From positions 1 through 30,983 of the forward strand of contig NZ_UQXD01000027.1 in assembly GCF_900544955.1 (NCBI RefSeq): a stretch of DNA of 30,983 bases, given 5' to 3'. The notes beneath the pieces are model-generated. The model was not told the DNA's origin and made no database searches. It saw only the letters and a list, made by a program, of their open reading frames with translations. Below, one piece after another: positions 1-7,511 of this stretch; position 1 is the first letter of the stretch, and every line of letters starts with the position of its first letter. A program made the position numbers and the translations under genes. This stretch comes from an uncultured Oscillibacter sp. Its GTDB lineage: Bacteria > Bacillota > Clostridia > Oscillospirales > Oscillospiraceae.

Positions 1-157
1 AAGAACAAACGGAGCGGCGGGAGACCTGTCCGCAGGACAGGGCGAGCGGAGCGCATCAGGGCCCCCGGGAAAACCCAGCGAAGCGGTTTTCACGGGGAGA
101 GGAAGAACAAACGGAGCGGCGGGAGACCTGTCCGCAGGACAGGGCGAGCGGAGCGCA
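1..157. repeat. 55-bp perfect direct repeat with internal hairpins
   Basis: Positions 1-55 and 103-157 are identical, giving a 102-bp period. Each copy contains a perfect 7-bp stem, CCTGTCC-GCA-GGACAGG. Between the copies, 63-75 and 85-97 form a 13-bp stem with one mismatch (CCCCGGGAAAACC against GGTTTTCACGGGG). The region lies downstream of the minus-strand cysteine desulfurase. The left copy begins at the window edge, so the array may continue outside. No gene is seen here. Confidence 0.85.
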
Positions 158-166
158 GTTTGTTCT
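104..166 (-). terminator. Long hairpin downstream of cysteine desulfurase
   Basis: AGAACAAAC (104-112) pairs perfectly with GTTTGTTCT (158-166) and encloses the inner CCTGTCC/GGACAGG stem. It begins about 15 bp after the stop of the minus-strand desulfurase. There is no clean U-tract, so a terminator or mRNA-end role is inferred from position only. Confidence 0.4.
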
Positions 167-180
167 GACGATCTGACGAC

Positions 181-1314
181 TTACAGCATGGCCATCCGCG
201 TGTCGTGGTGCTCCCGGAGGGCCTGGGCGCAGGCGTCGATGTCCGCCTCCGTGGTCTCGGGGCCGAAGCTCAGGCGGATCACCCCGCCGGCCACCCGCTT
301 GGGCAGCCCCAGCGCCGCCACCACGTGGCTGGGCTTGCCCTGATGGCAGGCGGACCCGGCGGAGATGCAGATGCCCCGGCTGCCCAGGTCGTTGACGATG
401 TTCTGGCTGGGCCAGCCCTCCAGGGACACCGCCAGAATGTGGGGGGCGCCGCCGGGGGCGATGAGACGCAGGTCCGGGATGGCGGAGAGCTGCGCCGCAG
501 CCCGGTCCCGGAGGGCCGCCATGTGGTCCAGGTTCTCCCGGAGCCGGGCCGTCCGCAGCTCTGCCGCCTTGGCGAAGCCCGCGATCTGGGCGGTGGCCTC
601 GGTGCCGGAGCGGAGCCCCCCCTCCTGGCCGCCGCCGGGCAGCAGAGGCCGGGGATTCCGCACCCGGGGGCCGATATACAGCGCGCCGATGCCCTTGGGC
701 CCGCCGATTTTATGGGCAGAGATGGTGACAAAGTCCGCCCCCAGGGTCCGGGCGGCAAAGGGGACCTTCAAAAAACCCTGCACCGCGTCGGTGTGGAGGA
801 GGGTCTGGGGATTTCGCGCCGCCAGGCCCGCCCCGATCTCCCGGAGGGGGTAGACGGTGCCCAGCTCGTTGTTCACCAGCATCACGCTGAGAAGCGCCGT
901 GTCCGGCCGCACCGCCGCAAGGACCTGCTCCGGGGAGATACGCCCCTGGCTGTCGGGGGCAAGGTATGTCACTTCATAGCCCTGCCGTTCCATCCACTTG
1001 CAGCTCTCCAGGACGGCGCTGTGCTCCACCGCGGTGGTGACGATGTGGCGGCCCAGGCGGCGATTCTGCCACAGGGCGGCCTGGATGGCCCAGTTGTCCC
1101 CCTCGGTGCCGCAGGAGGTGAAAAACAGCCGCCCCGGCTCGCAGCCCAGCGCCGCCGCCACGGTCTCCCGCCAGGCGGCCACCCGCTTTTTCATCTCCAG
1201 TCCCAGGCCGTATTGGGCGCTGGGATTGCCGAACTGCTCCGTCAACACGGCGTACATGGCGTCCGCCACCGCCCGGGGCACCGGCGTGGTGGCGGCGTGG
1301 TCCAGATAGATCAT
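181..1314 (-). CDS. Cysteine desulfurase (NifS/IscS family, class V aminotransferase fold)
   Basis: A PLP enzyme that takes sulfur from L-cysteine as an enzyme persulfide, releasing alanine, for Fe-S cluster or tRNA thiolation pathways. The 377 residues match the family length. The fold starts at once with YLDHAATTP. His98 sits in AVEHSAVLE, the PLP lysine is Lys202 in SAHKIGGPKG, and the sulfur-accepting Cys323 lies in the loop GSACHQGKPSHV. The ATG at 1314 has a good AAAGGAG site upstream. The gene diverges from mtaB, which uses sulfur to modify tRNA, so it may supply that sulfur, but no IscU-like scaffold is adjacent. NifS, IscS and other subtypes cannot be separated from sequence alone. 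Confidence 0.95.
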   Translation of the reverse strand: MIYLDHAATTPVPRAVADAMYAVLTEQFGNPSAQYGLGLEMKKRVAAWRETVAAALGCEPGRLFFTSCGTEGDNWAIQAALWQNRRLGRHIVTTAVEHSAVLESCKWMERQGYEVTYLAPDSQGRISPEQVLAAVRPDTALLSVMLVNNELGTVYPLREIGAGLAARNPQTLLHTDAVQGFLKVPFAARTLGADFVTISAHKIGGPKGIGALYIGPRVRNPRPLLPGGGQEGGLRSGTEATAQIAGFAKAAELRTARLRENLDHMAALRDRAAAQLSAIPDLRLIAPGGAPHILAVSLEGWPSQNIVNDLGSRGICISAGSACHQGKPSHVVAALGLPKRVAGGVIRLSFGPETTEADIDACAQALREHHDTRMAML

Positions 1315-1338
1315 CGCGACAACTCCTTTTCTTGGGGC

Positions 1339-1367
1339 TTGCTGAATGGAGAATTTCCAAGTATAAT
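1339..1367 (+). promoter_or_regulatory. Candidate sigma-A promoter of mtaB-HD operon
   Basis: TTGCTG (1339-1344), 17-bp spacer and a perfect TATAAT (1362-1367), about 55 bp upstream of the mtaB start. Confidence 0.55.
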
Positions 1368-1382
1368 CAGGAAAGCCAACCT

Positions 1383-1411
1383 ATTATATAGAGATTTTGC
1401 GAAAAGCGCAA
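1383..1411 (-). promoter_or_regulatory. Candidate sigma-A promoter of the cysteine desulfurase
   Basis: On the minus strand, TTGCGC (1406-1411), a 17-bp spacer and TATAAT (1383-1388). It overlaps the start of the mtaB leader, so the two divergent promoters share about 100 bp. Confidence 0.55.
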
Positions 1412-1421
1412 GGAGTAACCC

Positions 1422-2711
1422 ATGAAAGTTGCCATTTACACCCTGGGGTGCAAAGTGAATCAATACGAGACCCAGGCCATGGAGCAGTCCCTCCGGGCCC
1501 GGGGCCACGAGGTGGTGGACTTCTCCGGCGAGGCGGACGCCTACGTGGTGAACACCTGCTCCGTCACGGCGGTCAGCGACCAGAAGTCCCGCCAGGTGAT
1601 CCACCGGGTGAAAAAGCAGCACCCGGCGGCAGTGGTGGCGGTGTGCGGCTGCTATCCACAGACCCACGCGGAGGACGTGCGGCTTCTGGGGGTGGACCTG
1701 ATCGCCGGAACCGGGGACCGGACGGGCTTTTTGGACCTGCTGGAGCAGGCCGCGGCGGAGCGGGGGACCATCGAGGCCATCGACCGCTCCTTTGAGCGGC
1801 GGGCGTTTGAGGTGCTGCCCGCCGGCGGCATGGCGGAGCGGACCCGGGCCATGCTGAAGGTGGAGGACGGCTGCGTGAATTTCTGCACCTACTGCATCAT
1901 CCCCTACGCCCGGGGGCCGGTGCGCTCCGCCCCGCTGGAGACAGCGGCGGCCCAGGCGGCGGGCCTCCAGGCGGAGGGCTACCGGGAGATTGTGGTGACG
2001 GGCATCGAGATCTCCTCCTGGGGCCGGGACCTGCACACCGGCCGTACTCTCATCGACCTGGTGGAGGCGGTCTGCGCCGCCGCCCCCGGTGTCCGCATCC
2101 GGCTGGGCAGCCTGGAGCCCCGCACCGTCACTGGGGACTTCTGCCGCCGGGCGGCGGCCCTGCCCAACCTGTGCCCCCAGTTCCACCTGTCCCTCCAGAG
2201 CGGGTGCGACGCCACGCTGAAGCGGATGAACCGGAAGTACGACACGGCGCGATATGCGCAGTCTGTTGCGCTTTTGAATCAATATTTTGAACATCCGGCC
2301 GTCACCACGGACCTCATCACCGGATTTCCGGAGGAGACGGAGGCGGAGTTCCAGGAGACGCTGACCTTTTTGGAGCAGTGCGGCTTTGCCCAGATGCACA
2401 TTTTCCCCTATTCCATCCGCCCCGGTACGCCGGCGGCGGAGATGGCCCAGGTGCCCAAGGCGGTGAAGGAGGAGCGGGCAAGGCGGGCCGCCGCCCTGGC
2501 GGCCCGGATGCGGCGGGCCTATCTGGAGGCCTGCGTGGGGCAGACCTACCCGGTGCTCTTTGAGCAGCCCCGGGAGGGGCGGTTTTTCGGCCGGGCCCCC
2601 AACTATATGGAGGTGCTGGTCCAGGGCGAGGGACTGCACAACACGGTAAAGCCCGTCCGTATCACAGGCACCGACGGGCAGTCCCTGCTGGGCGAGCTGA
2701 GGGAGGACTGA
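1422..2711 (+). CDS. mtaB: tRNA t6A37 methylthiotransferase MtaB (radical SAM)
   Basis: Converts t6A37 of ANN-decoding tRNAs to ms2t6A. The N-terminal UPF0004 domain carries cluster-binding Cys10 (TLGCKVNQYE), Cys46 (VVNTCSV) and Cys77 (VCGCYPQ). The radical-SAM CxxxCxxC motif is Cys151, Cys155 and Cys158 (GCVNFCTYCIIPYARG). A TRAM domain fills about the last 60 residues. The TLGCKVNQYE start and the C-terminal TRAM fit MtaB better than MiaB or RimO. The 429-residue length is normal. AAGGAG lies 7 nt before the ATG. The HD-domain gene follows after 1 nt, so the two are surely co-transcribed. Confidence 0.93.
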   Translation: MKVAIYTLGCKVNQYETQAMEQSLRARGHEVVDFSGEADAYVVNTCSVTAVSDQKSRQVIHRVKKQHPAAVVAVCGCYPQTHAEDVRLLGVDLIAGTGDRTGFLDLLEQAAAERGTIEAIDRSFERRAFEVLPAGGMAERTRAMLKVEDGCVNFCTYCIIPYARGPVRSAPLETAAAQAAGLQAEGYREIVVTGIEISSWGRDLHTGRTLIDLVEAVCAAAPGVRIRLGSLEPRTVTGDFCRRAAALPNLCPQFHLSLQSGCDATLKRMNRKYDTARYAQSVALLNQYFEHPAVTTDLITGFPEETEAEFQETLTFLEQCGFAQMHIFPYSIRPGTPAAEMAQVPKAVKEERARRAAALAARMRRAYLEACVGQTYPVLFEQPREGRFFGRAPNYMEVLVQGEGLHNTVKPVRITGTDGQSLLGELRED

Positions 2712-2712
2712 G

Positions 2713-3288
2713 ATGAAAAGTCACTTTTTTGCCTACATTTCCCGGATGCGCTTCATTCAGCGCTGGGCGCTGATGCGGAACACCGCCCCGGAGAACGTCC
2801 AGGAGCACAGCCACCAGGTGGCGGTGCTGGCCCATGCCCTGGCGGTGATCCGCAACCGGCTCTTCGGCGGAACCGCGGATCCCGGCGCGGTGGCGGCGGC
2901 GGCGCTGTACCATGACGCCAGCGAGATTCTCACCGGGGACATGCCCACGCCCATCAAGTACGACAACCCGGACATCCGCCGGGCCTACAAGGACGTGGAG
3001 GCGGTGGCGGAGGAGAAGCTGCTGGCCATGCTGCCGCCGGAGCTGCGGGAGGCGTACCGCGGCCTTCTCACCGGGGCGGACCCAGAGACGGCGGCACTGG
3101 TGAAGGCGGCGGACAAGCTGTCCGCCTATATCAAGTGCGTGGAGGAGCTGAAGGCGGGGAACCTGGAGTTTCGGGAGGCGGCGGAGCAGACCCGCCGGAC
3201 GCTGGAGGGATACGGCCTGCCGGAGGTGGCCTACTTCCTGGAGACCTTTATCGACAGCTTCTCCCTGACACTGGACCAGCTGAAATAG
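2713..3288 (+). CDS. YfbR-like 5'-deoxynucleotidase (HD domain)
   Basis: HD-superfamily phosphohydrolase. The E. coli homologue YfbR removes phosphate from deoxyribonucleoside 5'-monophosphates. The 191-residue protein shows SRMRFIQRWALMRNT near the N-terminus, EHSHQVAVLAHAL with metal-binding His34, the HD pair His67-Asp68 in LYHDASEILTGDMPTPIKY, and a later Asp in AADKLSAYIKCVEEL. All of these match YfbR. It starts 1 nt after the mtaB stop behind GGGAGG. It faces thyA and folA across a shared terminator, so nucleotide-pool genes are close neighbours though not in one operon. Confidence 0.88.
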   Translation: MKSHFFAYISRMRFIQRWALMRNTAPENVQEHSHQVAVLAHALAVIRNRLFGGTADPGAVAAAALYHDASEILTGDMPTPIKYDNPDIRRAYKDVEAVAEEKLLAMLPPELREAYRGLLTGADPETAALVKAADKLSAYIKCVEELKAGNLEFREAAEQTRRTLEGYGLPEVAYFLETFIDSFSLTLDQLK

Positions 3289-3324
3289 GGGCGGCCCGTC
3301 CATGGGGCACGGGCTGCCAAACGG

Positions 3325-3366
3325 ACAAAAGTACCCGCCAGGAACCCTCCTGGCGGGTACTTTTGT
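3325..3366. terminator. Bidirectional terminator between the HD gene and folA
   Basis: A perfect 19-bp stem (ACAAAAGTACCCGCCAGGA, loop ACCC, complementary arm 3348-3366) ends in TTTT on the plus strand and in AAAA-derived U on the minus strand. It lies between the convergent genes. A second 10-bp imperfect stem at 3290-3319 precedes it. Confidence 0.9.
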
Positions 3367-3374
3367 GCAAGATA

Positions 3375-3872
3375 CTAGATTTTTCGGTTGATATAATCGA
3401 CAAACCGGTAGGTGAGACCGTTTTCCTCCACCGGGTCGCTGACGGACTCCACCGCCCAGCCTGGCAGCTTGTCCAGGTTGGGGAAGAAGGTGTCCGCCCC
3501 CTCCGCCGCGGCGTCCACGCGGGTGAGATACACCCGGCGGCACTGGGACAGCAGGGCGGTGTAGACGCTGCTGCCGCCGATGACCCACAGGTGCTCCCCG
3601 TCGGCGTCCCGGGCGGCCTCCAGGGCCGCCTGGGGACTGGAGACCACCTCCGCCCCCCAGCGGTCGAAGTCCACATTGTGGGTGATGACGATGTTCCGCC
3701 GCCGGGGCAGGGGCCGCCCGCCGGGGAAGGAGTCCAGGGTCTTGCGGCCCAGAATCACGGTGCCGTCCAGCGTCAGGATGCGGAAGCGCTTCATGTCCGT
3801 GGGCAGGGAGAACAGCAGTCCGCCCTCCCGGCCGATGGCCCAGTTTTGATCCACAACAACAATGGCATTCAT
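3375..3872 (-). CDS. folA: Dihydrofolate reductase
   Basis: NADPH-dependent reduction of dihydrofolate to tetrahydrofolate, regenerating the cofactor that thymidylate synthase oxidises. The 165 residues are the usual length. It begins MNAIVVVDQNWAIGREGGLLFSLPTDMKRFR, with the acidic active-site Asp in LPTDMKRF. GRKTLDSFPGGRPLPRRRNIVIT is the NADPH-binding segment, and VIGGSSVYTALL the second dinucleotide motif. It lies 9 bp downstream of thyA on the same strand, the classic thyA-folA pairing, and is probably translated from the thyA transcript. Confidence 0.96.
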   Translation of the reverse strand: MNAIVVVDQNWAIGREGGLLFSLPTDMKRFRILTLDGTVILGRKTLDSFPGGRPLPRRRNIVITHNVDFDRWGAEVVSSPQAALEAARDADGEHLWVIGGSSVYTALLSQCRRVYLTRVDAAAEGADTFFPNLDKLPGWAVESVSDPVEENGLTYRFVDYINRKI

Positions 3873-3881
3873 GTGCGCACC

Positions 3882-4712
3882 TCAAATGGCGATGGGGATG
3901 CTGTCCGCAAAGGGGGCGGGGGTGTAGCCCTCCAGGGAAAAGCTGTCCCGGGTAAAAGCGTAAAAGTCCGTCACGGCGGGGTCTATGGAGAAGACCGGCG
4001 CCGGGGCGGGGGTCTGGGAGAGCATCTTCTCCAGAATGGGCACGTGGCGGTCGTAGATGTGGGCGTCGGCGATGACGTGGACCAGCTCGCCCGCCGTCAG
4101 GCCGCTGGCCTGGGCGAACATGTGGATCAGGACGGCGTACTGCACCACGTTCCAGTTGTTGGCCGTCAGCATGTCCTGGCTCCGCTGGTTCAAAATGGCG
4201 TTGAGCACGTTGCCGGAGACGTTGAAGGTCATGGAGTAGGCGCAGGGGTAGAGGTGCATCTCGTGGAGGTCCTGGAAGTTGTAGAGGCTTGTCAGAATGC
4301 GGCGGGAGGCGGGATTGTGCCGCAGGTCGTAGAGCACCCGGTCCACCTGGTCCATGTCCCCCTCGGGGTAGTGGTGCTTCACCCCCAGCTGGTAGCCGTA
4401 GGCCTTGCCGATGGAGCCGGTCTCGTCGGCCCACTGGTCCCAGATGCGGGCGTTCAGGTCGTGGACGTTGTTGGATTTCTTCTGCCAAATCCACAGCAGC
4501 TCGTCCACGGCGGTCTTCCAATAGGTCCGCCGGAGGGTCAGAATGGGGAACTCCCGGCGCAGGTCGTACCGGTTGACGATGCCGAATTTCTTGACGGTGT
4601 GGGCCGGGGTGCCGTCCTCCCAGCGGGGGCGGACCTCCTGATCGGTGTCCCAGACGCCGTTTTCCAGGATGTCCCGGCAGGTGCGGATGAAAAGCTCGTC
4701 TGCGTGGCTCAT
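3882..4712 (-). CDS. thyA: Thymidylate synthase (ThyA)
   Basis: Methylates dUMP to dTMP with methylene-tetrahydrofolate. The reading frame stays open far upstream through the neighbouring gene region, but the true start is the ATG at 4712, preceded by AAAAAAGGAGG. That gives 276 residues. Catalytic Cys157 lies in LYPCAYSMTFNV, followed by QRSQDMLTANNWNVVQYAVLIHMFAQ and HIYDRHV. The usual PCH triplet is PCA here, and the usual PFN is NWN. Related variation is known in some Bacillota ThyA proteins, so this is not taken as loss of function. folA follows after 9 bp. Confidence 0.95.
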   Translation of the reverse strand: MSHADELFIRTCRDILENGVWDTDQEVRPRWEDGTPAHTVKKFGIVNRYDLRREFPILTLRRTYWKTAVDELLWIWQKKSNNVHDLNARIWDQWADETGSIGKAYGYQLGVKHHYPEGDMDQVDRVLYDLRHNPASRRILTSLYNFQDLHEMHLYPCAYSMTFNVSGNVLNAILNQRSQDMLTANNWNVVQYAVLIHMFAQASGLTAGELVHVIADAHIYDRHVPILEKMLSQTPAPAPVFSIDPAVTDFYAFTRDSFSLEGYTPAPFADSIPIAI

Positions 4713-4741
4713 GGGCGCGCCTCCTTTTTTACATTGCTCCC

Positions 4742-4770
4742 AGTATATCAAATCCGCCGAAAAATGACAA
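4742..4770 (-). promoter_or_regulatory. Sigma-A promoter of thyA-folA
   Basis: Minus-strand TTGTCA (4765-4770), exactly 17 bp, then TATACT (4742-4747), about 30 bp upstream of the thyA start codon. Confidence 0.75.
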
Positions 4771-4793
4771 GCCGGGCCGCGTGGACAACTTTT

Positions 4794-4815
4794 CCGCCTT
4801 TTTGGGCGGTTTTTT
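4794..4815 (+). terminator. Orphan terminator-like hairpin upstream of araC
   Basis: CCGCC, loop, GGGCGG, then six T on the plus strand. No plus-strand gene ends nearby. It lies between the thyA promoter and the araC promoter, so it may insulate araC from antisense read-through of thyA-folA. Confidence 0.5.
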
Positions 4816-4870
4816 GCCGCATTCTCCAAAGGTTGCGGAGAATAAAGGCGTGGTTTGTGTGAAATTTTGG

Positions 4871-4899
4871 TTGTAAAACCGTAAAAAGTGCGGTAAGAT
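4871..4899 (+). promoter_or_regulatory. Candidate sigma-A promoter of araC-MATE
   Basis: TTGTAA (4871-4876), 17-bp spacer and TAAGAT (4894-4899), 26 bp before the regulator's start codon. Confidence 0.55.
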
Positions 4900-4925
4900 A
4901 GGCGGACCGAAGGGGGCGATGGACG

Positions 4926-5774
4926 ATGCTGGACCGCAGTGAGGTGGGCAAGCGGGGCTACCTGAATGAGGACTTCCGCCTGTTCCACCTGAAGGACAGC
5001 CGGGCCCAGGAGCTGGATTACCACTACCACGAGTTCGACAAGCTGATTTTGCTGCTGGGGGGCCGGGTCACCTACGTGGTGGAGGGCGTCACCTACTTTC
5101 TCAAGCCCTGGGACATTCTGCTGGTGCAGCACAACCTGATCCACCGGCCCGTCATCGACCCGGCGGAGCCCTACGAGCGGATTGTGGTGTGGCTGGGGCG
5201 GGAGTGGTCCGCCCGGCGCAGCGACCCGGCGGAGCCGCTGGACACCTGCTTCGACACCACCCGGGAGCGGGGCTTCCACCTGCTGCGCACCGACGGGGAG
5301 CGGCGGCTGCACTACATGCAGCTCATCCAGAGCCTGGAGGCGGCGCTGCGCTCGGAGGAGTTCGGCAGCCGGCGGATGGCGGACACCCTGTGCCAGCAGC
5401 TGCTGGTGGGGGTGAACCGGGACGTGCTGCGCTCCCGCACCGCCCAGGAGGAGCGGGACAGCTACCGGGTGGACCCGAAGATGGAGGAGATTTTGAAGTA
5501 CATCGCCGCCCATCTGGAGGAGGAGCTGACCGTGGACCTGCTGGCAAAACGGTTTTTCCTGAGCCGGTACTACCTGATGCACCGGTTCAAGGCCGTCACC
5601 GGCTACACGGTCCACCAGTACATCAGCCAGAAGCGGCTGCTGCGGGCGGGGGAGCTGATCCGCGCCGGGGTGCCGGTGATGAAGGCGGCGGAGCAGGCGG
5701 GGTTTGGCGAGTACTCCACCTTCCTGCGGGCCTTTCAGAACACCTTCCACATGAGCCCCCGGGAGTTTCGGTGA
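4926..5774 (+). CDS. AraC-family transcriptional regulator with cupin sensor
   Basis: DNA-binding regulator of 282 residues. The N-terminal cupin-like sensor (about residues 30-85) contains LDYHYHEFDKLILLLGG and LKPWDILLVQHNLIHRP. The C-terminal AraC/XylS domain (about 182-282) has two helix-turn-helix units, LTVDLLAKRFFLSRYYLMHRF and VPVMKAAEQAGFGEYSTFLRAF, ending FHMSPREFR. The ligand cannot be named from sequence. The MATE gene follows within 24 bp in the same direction, so it probably controls that exporter. A GAAGGGGG site about 10 nt upstream supports the chosen ATG. Confidence 0.92.
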   Translation: MLDRSEVGKRGYLNEDFRLFHLKDSRAQELDYHYHEFDKLILLLGGRVTYVVEGVTYFLKPWDILLVQHNLIHRPVIDPAEPYERIVVWLGREWSARRSDPAEPLDTCFDTTRERGFHLLRTDGERRLHYMQLIQSLEAALRSEEFGSRRMADTLCQQLLVGVNRDVLRSRTAQEERDSYRVDPKMEEILKYIAAHLEEELTVDLLAKRFFLSRYYLMHRFKAVTGYTVHQYISQKRLLRAGELIRAGVPVMKAAEQAGFGEYSTFLRAFQNTFHMSPREFR

Positions 5775-5798
5775 GTGTTGGGAAAAAAGAGGGAGAAC

Positions 5799-7148
5799 AT
5801 GGAGAGCAATCCGATCAAGGCGGAATTTTCCAGGCTGGATTTGCGGCGGCTGATTGTGCCGCTGGTCATTGAGCAGCTGCTGGCCATCACGGTGGGGCTG
5901 TGCGACTCCATCATGGTGGCCCAGGTGGGGGAGGCGGCCATCTCCGCCGTCAGCCTGGTGGACACGGTGAACGTGCTGCTGGTGAACGCCTTCGCGGCGC
6001 TGGCCACCGGCGGCGCCGTCATCGCGGGGCAGTACCTGGGGCGGCGGGAGGCGGAGAAGGCCGCCCACGCCGGGGAGCAGCTGCTGCTGTTCATGGGGGA
6101 GGCCTCCCTCCTCATCACGGTGCTGTTCTACCTGCTCCGGGGCTTTGTCCTGGGGGTGGTGTTCGGCCAGGTGGAGCCGGACGTGGCGGCCTACGCCAAC
6201 ACCTATTATCTGATTGTGGAGGCGTCCACCCCCTTCCTGGCCGTGTACAGCGCCGGGGCGGCGCTGTTCCGGGTGATGGGCAACTCCCGGATTTCCATGT
6301 GGGTGTCCCTGGGGATGAACGCCGTCAACGTGGCGGGCAACGCTTTTTTGATCTTTGGACTCCACATGGGGGTGGAGGGCGTGGCCATTCCCACGGTGGT
6401 GTCCCGGGTGGCGGCGGCCGCGGCCATGCTGGTGCTGCTGCGGCGGCCGGGCCTGCCGCTGCGGGTGGGGCGGGTGCCCCTGCGGAACGACCGGTATGTG
6501 GTGAAGCACATCCTCCACTTCGGCGTGCCCAACGGCCTGGAGAGCGGTATGTTCAACCTGGGCAAGATTCTGCTGCTGTCCACGGTATCGGTGCTGGGCA
6601 CCGCCTCCGTCACCGCCAACGCCATCGGCAACGCCATGGCCTCCTTCCAGTGCGTGGCGGGCAACGCCCTGGGCCTGGCCATTGTGACGGTGGTCTCCCG
6701 GTGCATGGGGGCGGGCAGCTACGAGCAGGCCCGGCGCTACACCAAGCGGCTGGTGAAGACCACCTACCTCTACATGGCCGGCACCATCGCCCTGACGCTG
6801 GCGGCGCTGCCCCTGGTGCTGCTGCTCTACAACGTCTCGCCGGAGACGGCGGCCATGGCCCGGGAGGTGATCTGGCTCCACGGGCTGATGGCCACGTTGA
6901 TCTGGCCGCTGTCCTTCACGCTGCCCCAGGCCCTCCGGGCGGCGGGGGACACCCGGTATACCCTGGTGGTGTCCAGCGTGTCCATGTGGACCTTCCGGGT
7001 GGCGCTGGGGGTTCTGCTGGGCCGGTACGCGGGGCTGGGCCTTTTGGGGGTGTGGCTTGCCATGGTGCTGGACTGGCTGGCGCGCTCCGCCCTCTTTCTC
7101 CACCGCTTCCACGGCCACAAGTGGGAGACCATGGGCCTGGAGGAGTGA
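5799..7148 (+). CDS. MATE-family efflux transporter
   Basis: Multidrug and toxic-compound extrusion protein, an Na+ or H+ coupled exporter in the cytoplasmic membrane. The 449 residues form about 12 hydrophobic helices in two homologous halves, the first opening with LIVPLVIEQLLAITVGLCDS, typical of MATE helix 1. A GTG at 5775 is in frame, but the ATG at 5799 has an AGAGGGAG site at good distance and starts right before helix 1, so it is preferred. The substrate is unknown. Co-transcription with the AraC gene suggests induction by the exported compound or a metabolite. Confidence 0.9.
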   Translation: MESNPIKAEFSRLDLRRLIVPLVIEQLLAITVGLCDSIMVAQVGEAAISAVSLVDTVNVLLVNAFAALATGGAVIAGQYLGRREAEKAAHAGEQLLLFMGEASLLITVLFYLLRGFVLGVVFGQVEPDVAAYANTYYLIVEASTPFLAVYSAGAALFRVMGNSRISMWVSLGMNAVNVAGNAFLIFGLHMGVEGVAIPTVVSRVAAAAAMLVLLRRPGLPLRVGRVPLRNDRYVVKHILHFGVPNGLESGMFNLGKILLLSTVSVLGTASVTANAIGNAMASFQCVAGNALGLAIVTVVSRCMGAGSYEQARRYTKRLVKTTYLYMAGTIALTLAALPLVLLLYNVSPETAAMAREVIWLHGLMATLIWPLSFTLPQALRAAGDTRYTLVVSSVSMWTFRVALGVLLGRYAGLGLLGVWLAMVLDWLARSALFLHRFHGHKWETMGLEE

Positions 7149-7151
7149 ATG

Positions 7152-7500
7152 GCGCCCTCCGCTATGCGGAGGGCGCTTCCGTTTGCCGAAGAGGCCCGGC
7201 GGCGAACGAAGAGGACTCCCCGGTCTGCCGCGGCGTGTCCGCGGCGGAACAGCCCTCCCGGAGCGCAGGTGTGCGGGCGGTGGGCCGTGCCGCCGGAGGA
7301 TGCGCCGGTTGACCGCCCTGGGAGGGCCCGCTGTGCGCGTCCAGAAAGCGGACGATCCATCTCGGCACCGGGGCCTGGCAGTCCTGGGAGGGCCCGCCGC
7401 CCACGTCCGCGATGGGCCTTTCCGGCCCGCTCAAACCGTTGCCGCACGCGTTCGTCTGCCCAAAAGAAGCGCCCTCCGCATAGCGGAGGGCGCTTCTTTT
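7152..7500. repeat. GC-rich segment bracketed by two copies of one hairpin
   Basis: GCGCCCTCCGC-TAT-GCGGAGGGCGC (7152-7176) starts 3 bp after the MATE stop. The same core returns inverted at 7462-7500 as an 18-bp perfect stem with A and T runs on both sides, a good bidirectional terminator for the convergent MATE and alcohol dehydrogenase genes. The roughly 285 bp between them are very GC-rich, full of short palindromes (for example CCGCGG-N5-CCGCGG at 7228-7244), and hold no credible gene. Confidence 0.8.
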
Positions 7501-7511
7501 TATAGAGGTTG

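Noticed and set aside
1..166. CRISPR array from the repeated 55-mer
   Set aside because: Only two copies, the spacer-like part is itself a hairpin, and no cas gene is present.
3882..7118. A single 1078-residue minus-strand frame
   Set aside because: Only its C-terminal 276 residues (3882-4712) are ThyA. The rest is antisense to araC and MATE, rich in His, Gln and Pro, and has no matching ribosome binding site.
7149..7505. A 118-residue plus-strand frame filling the gap after MATE
   Set aside because: It is a translation of hairpins and GC-rich repeats, Arg/Pro/Ser-rich, and starts right in the MATE stop region without a ribosome binding site.
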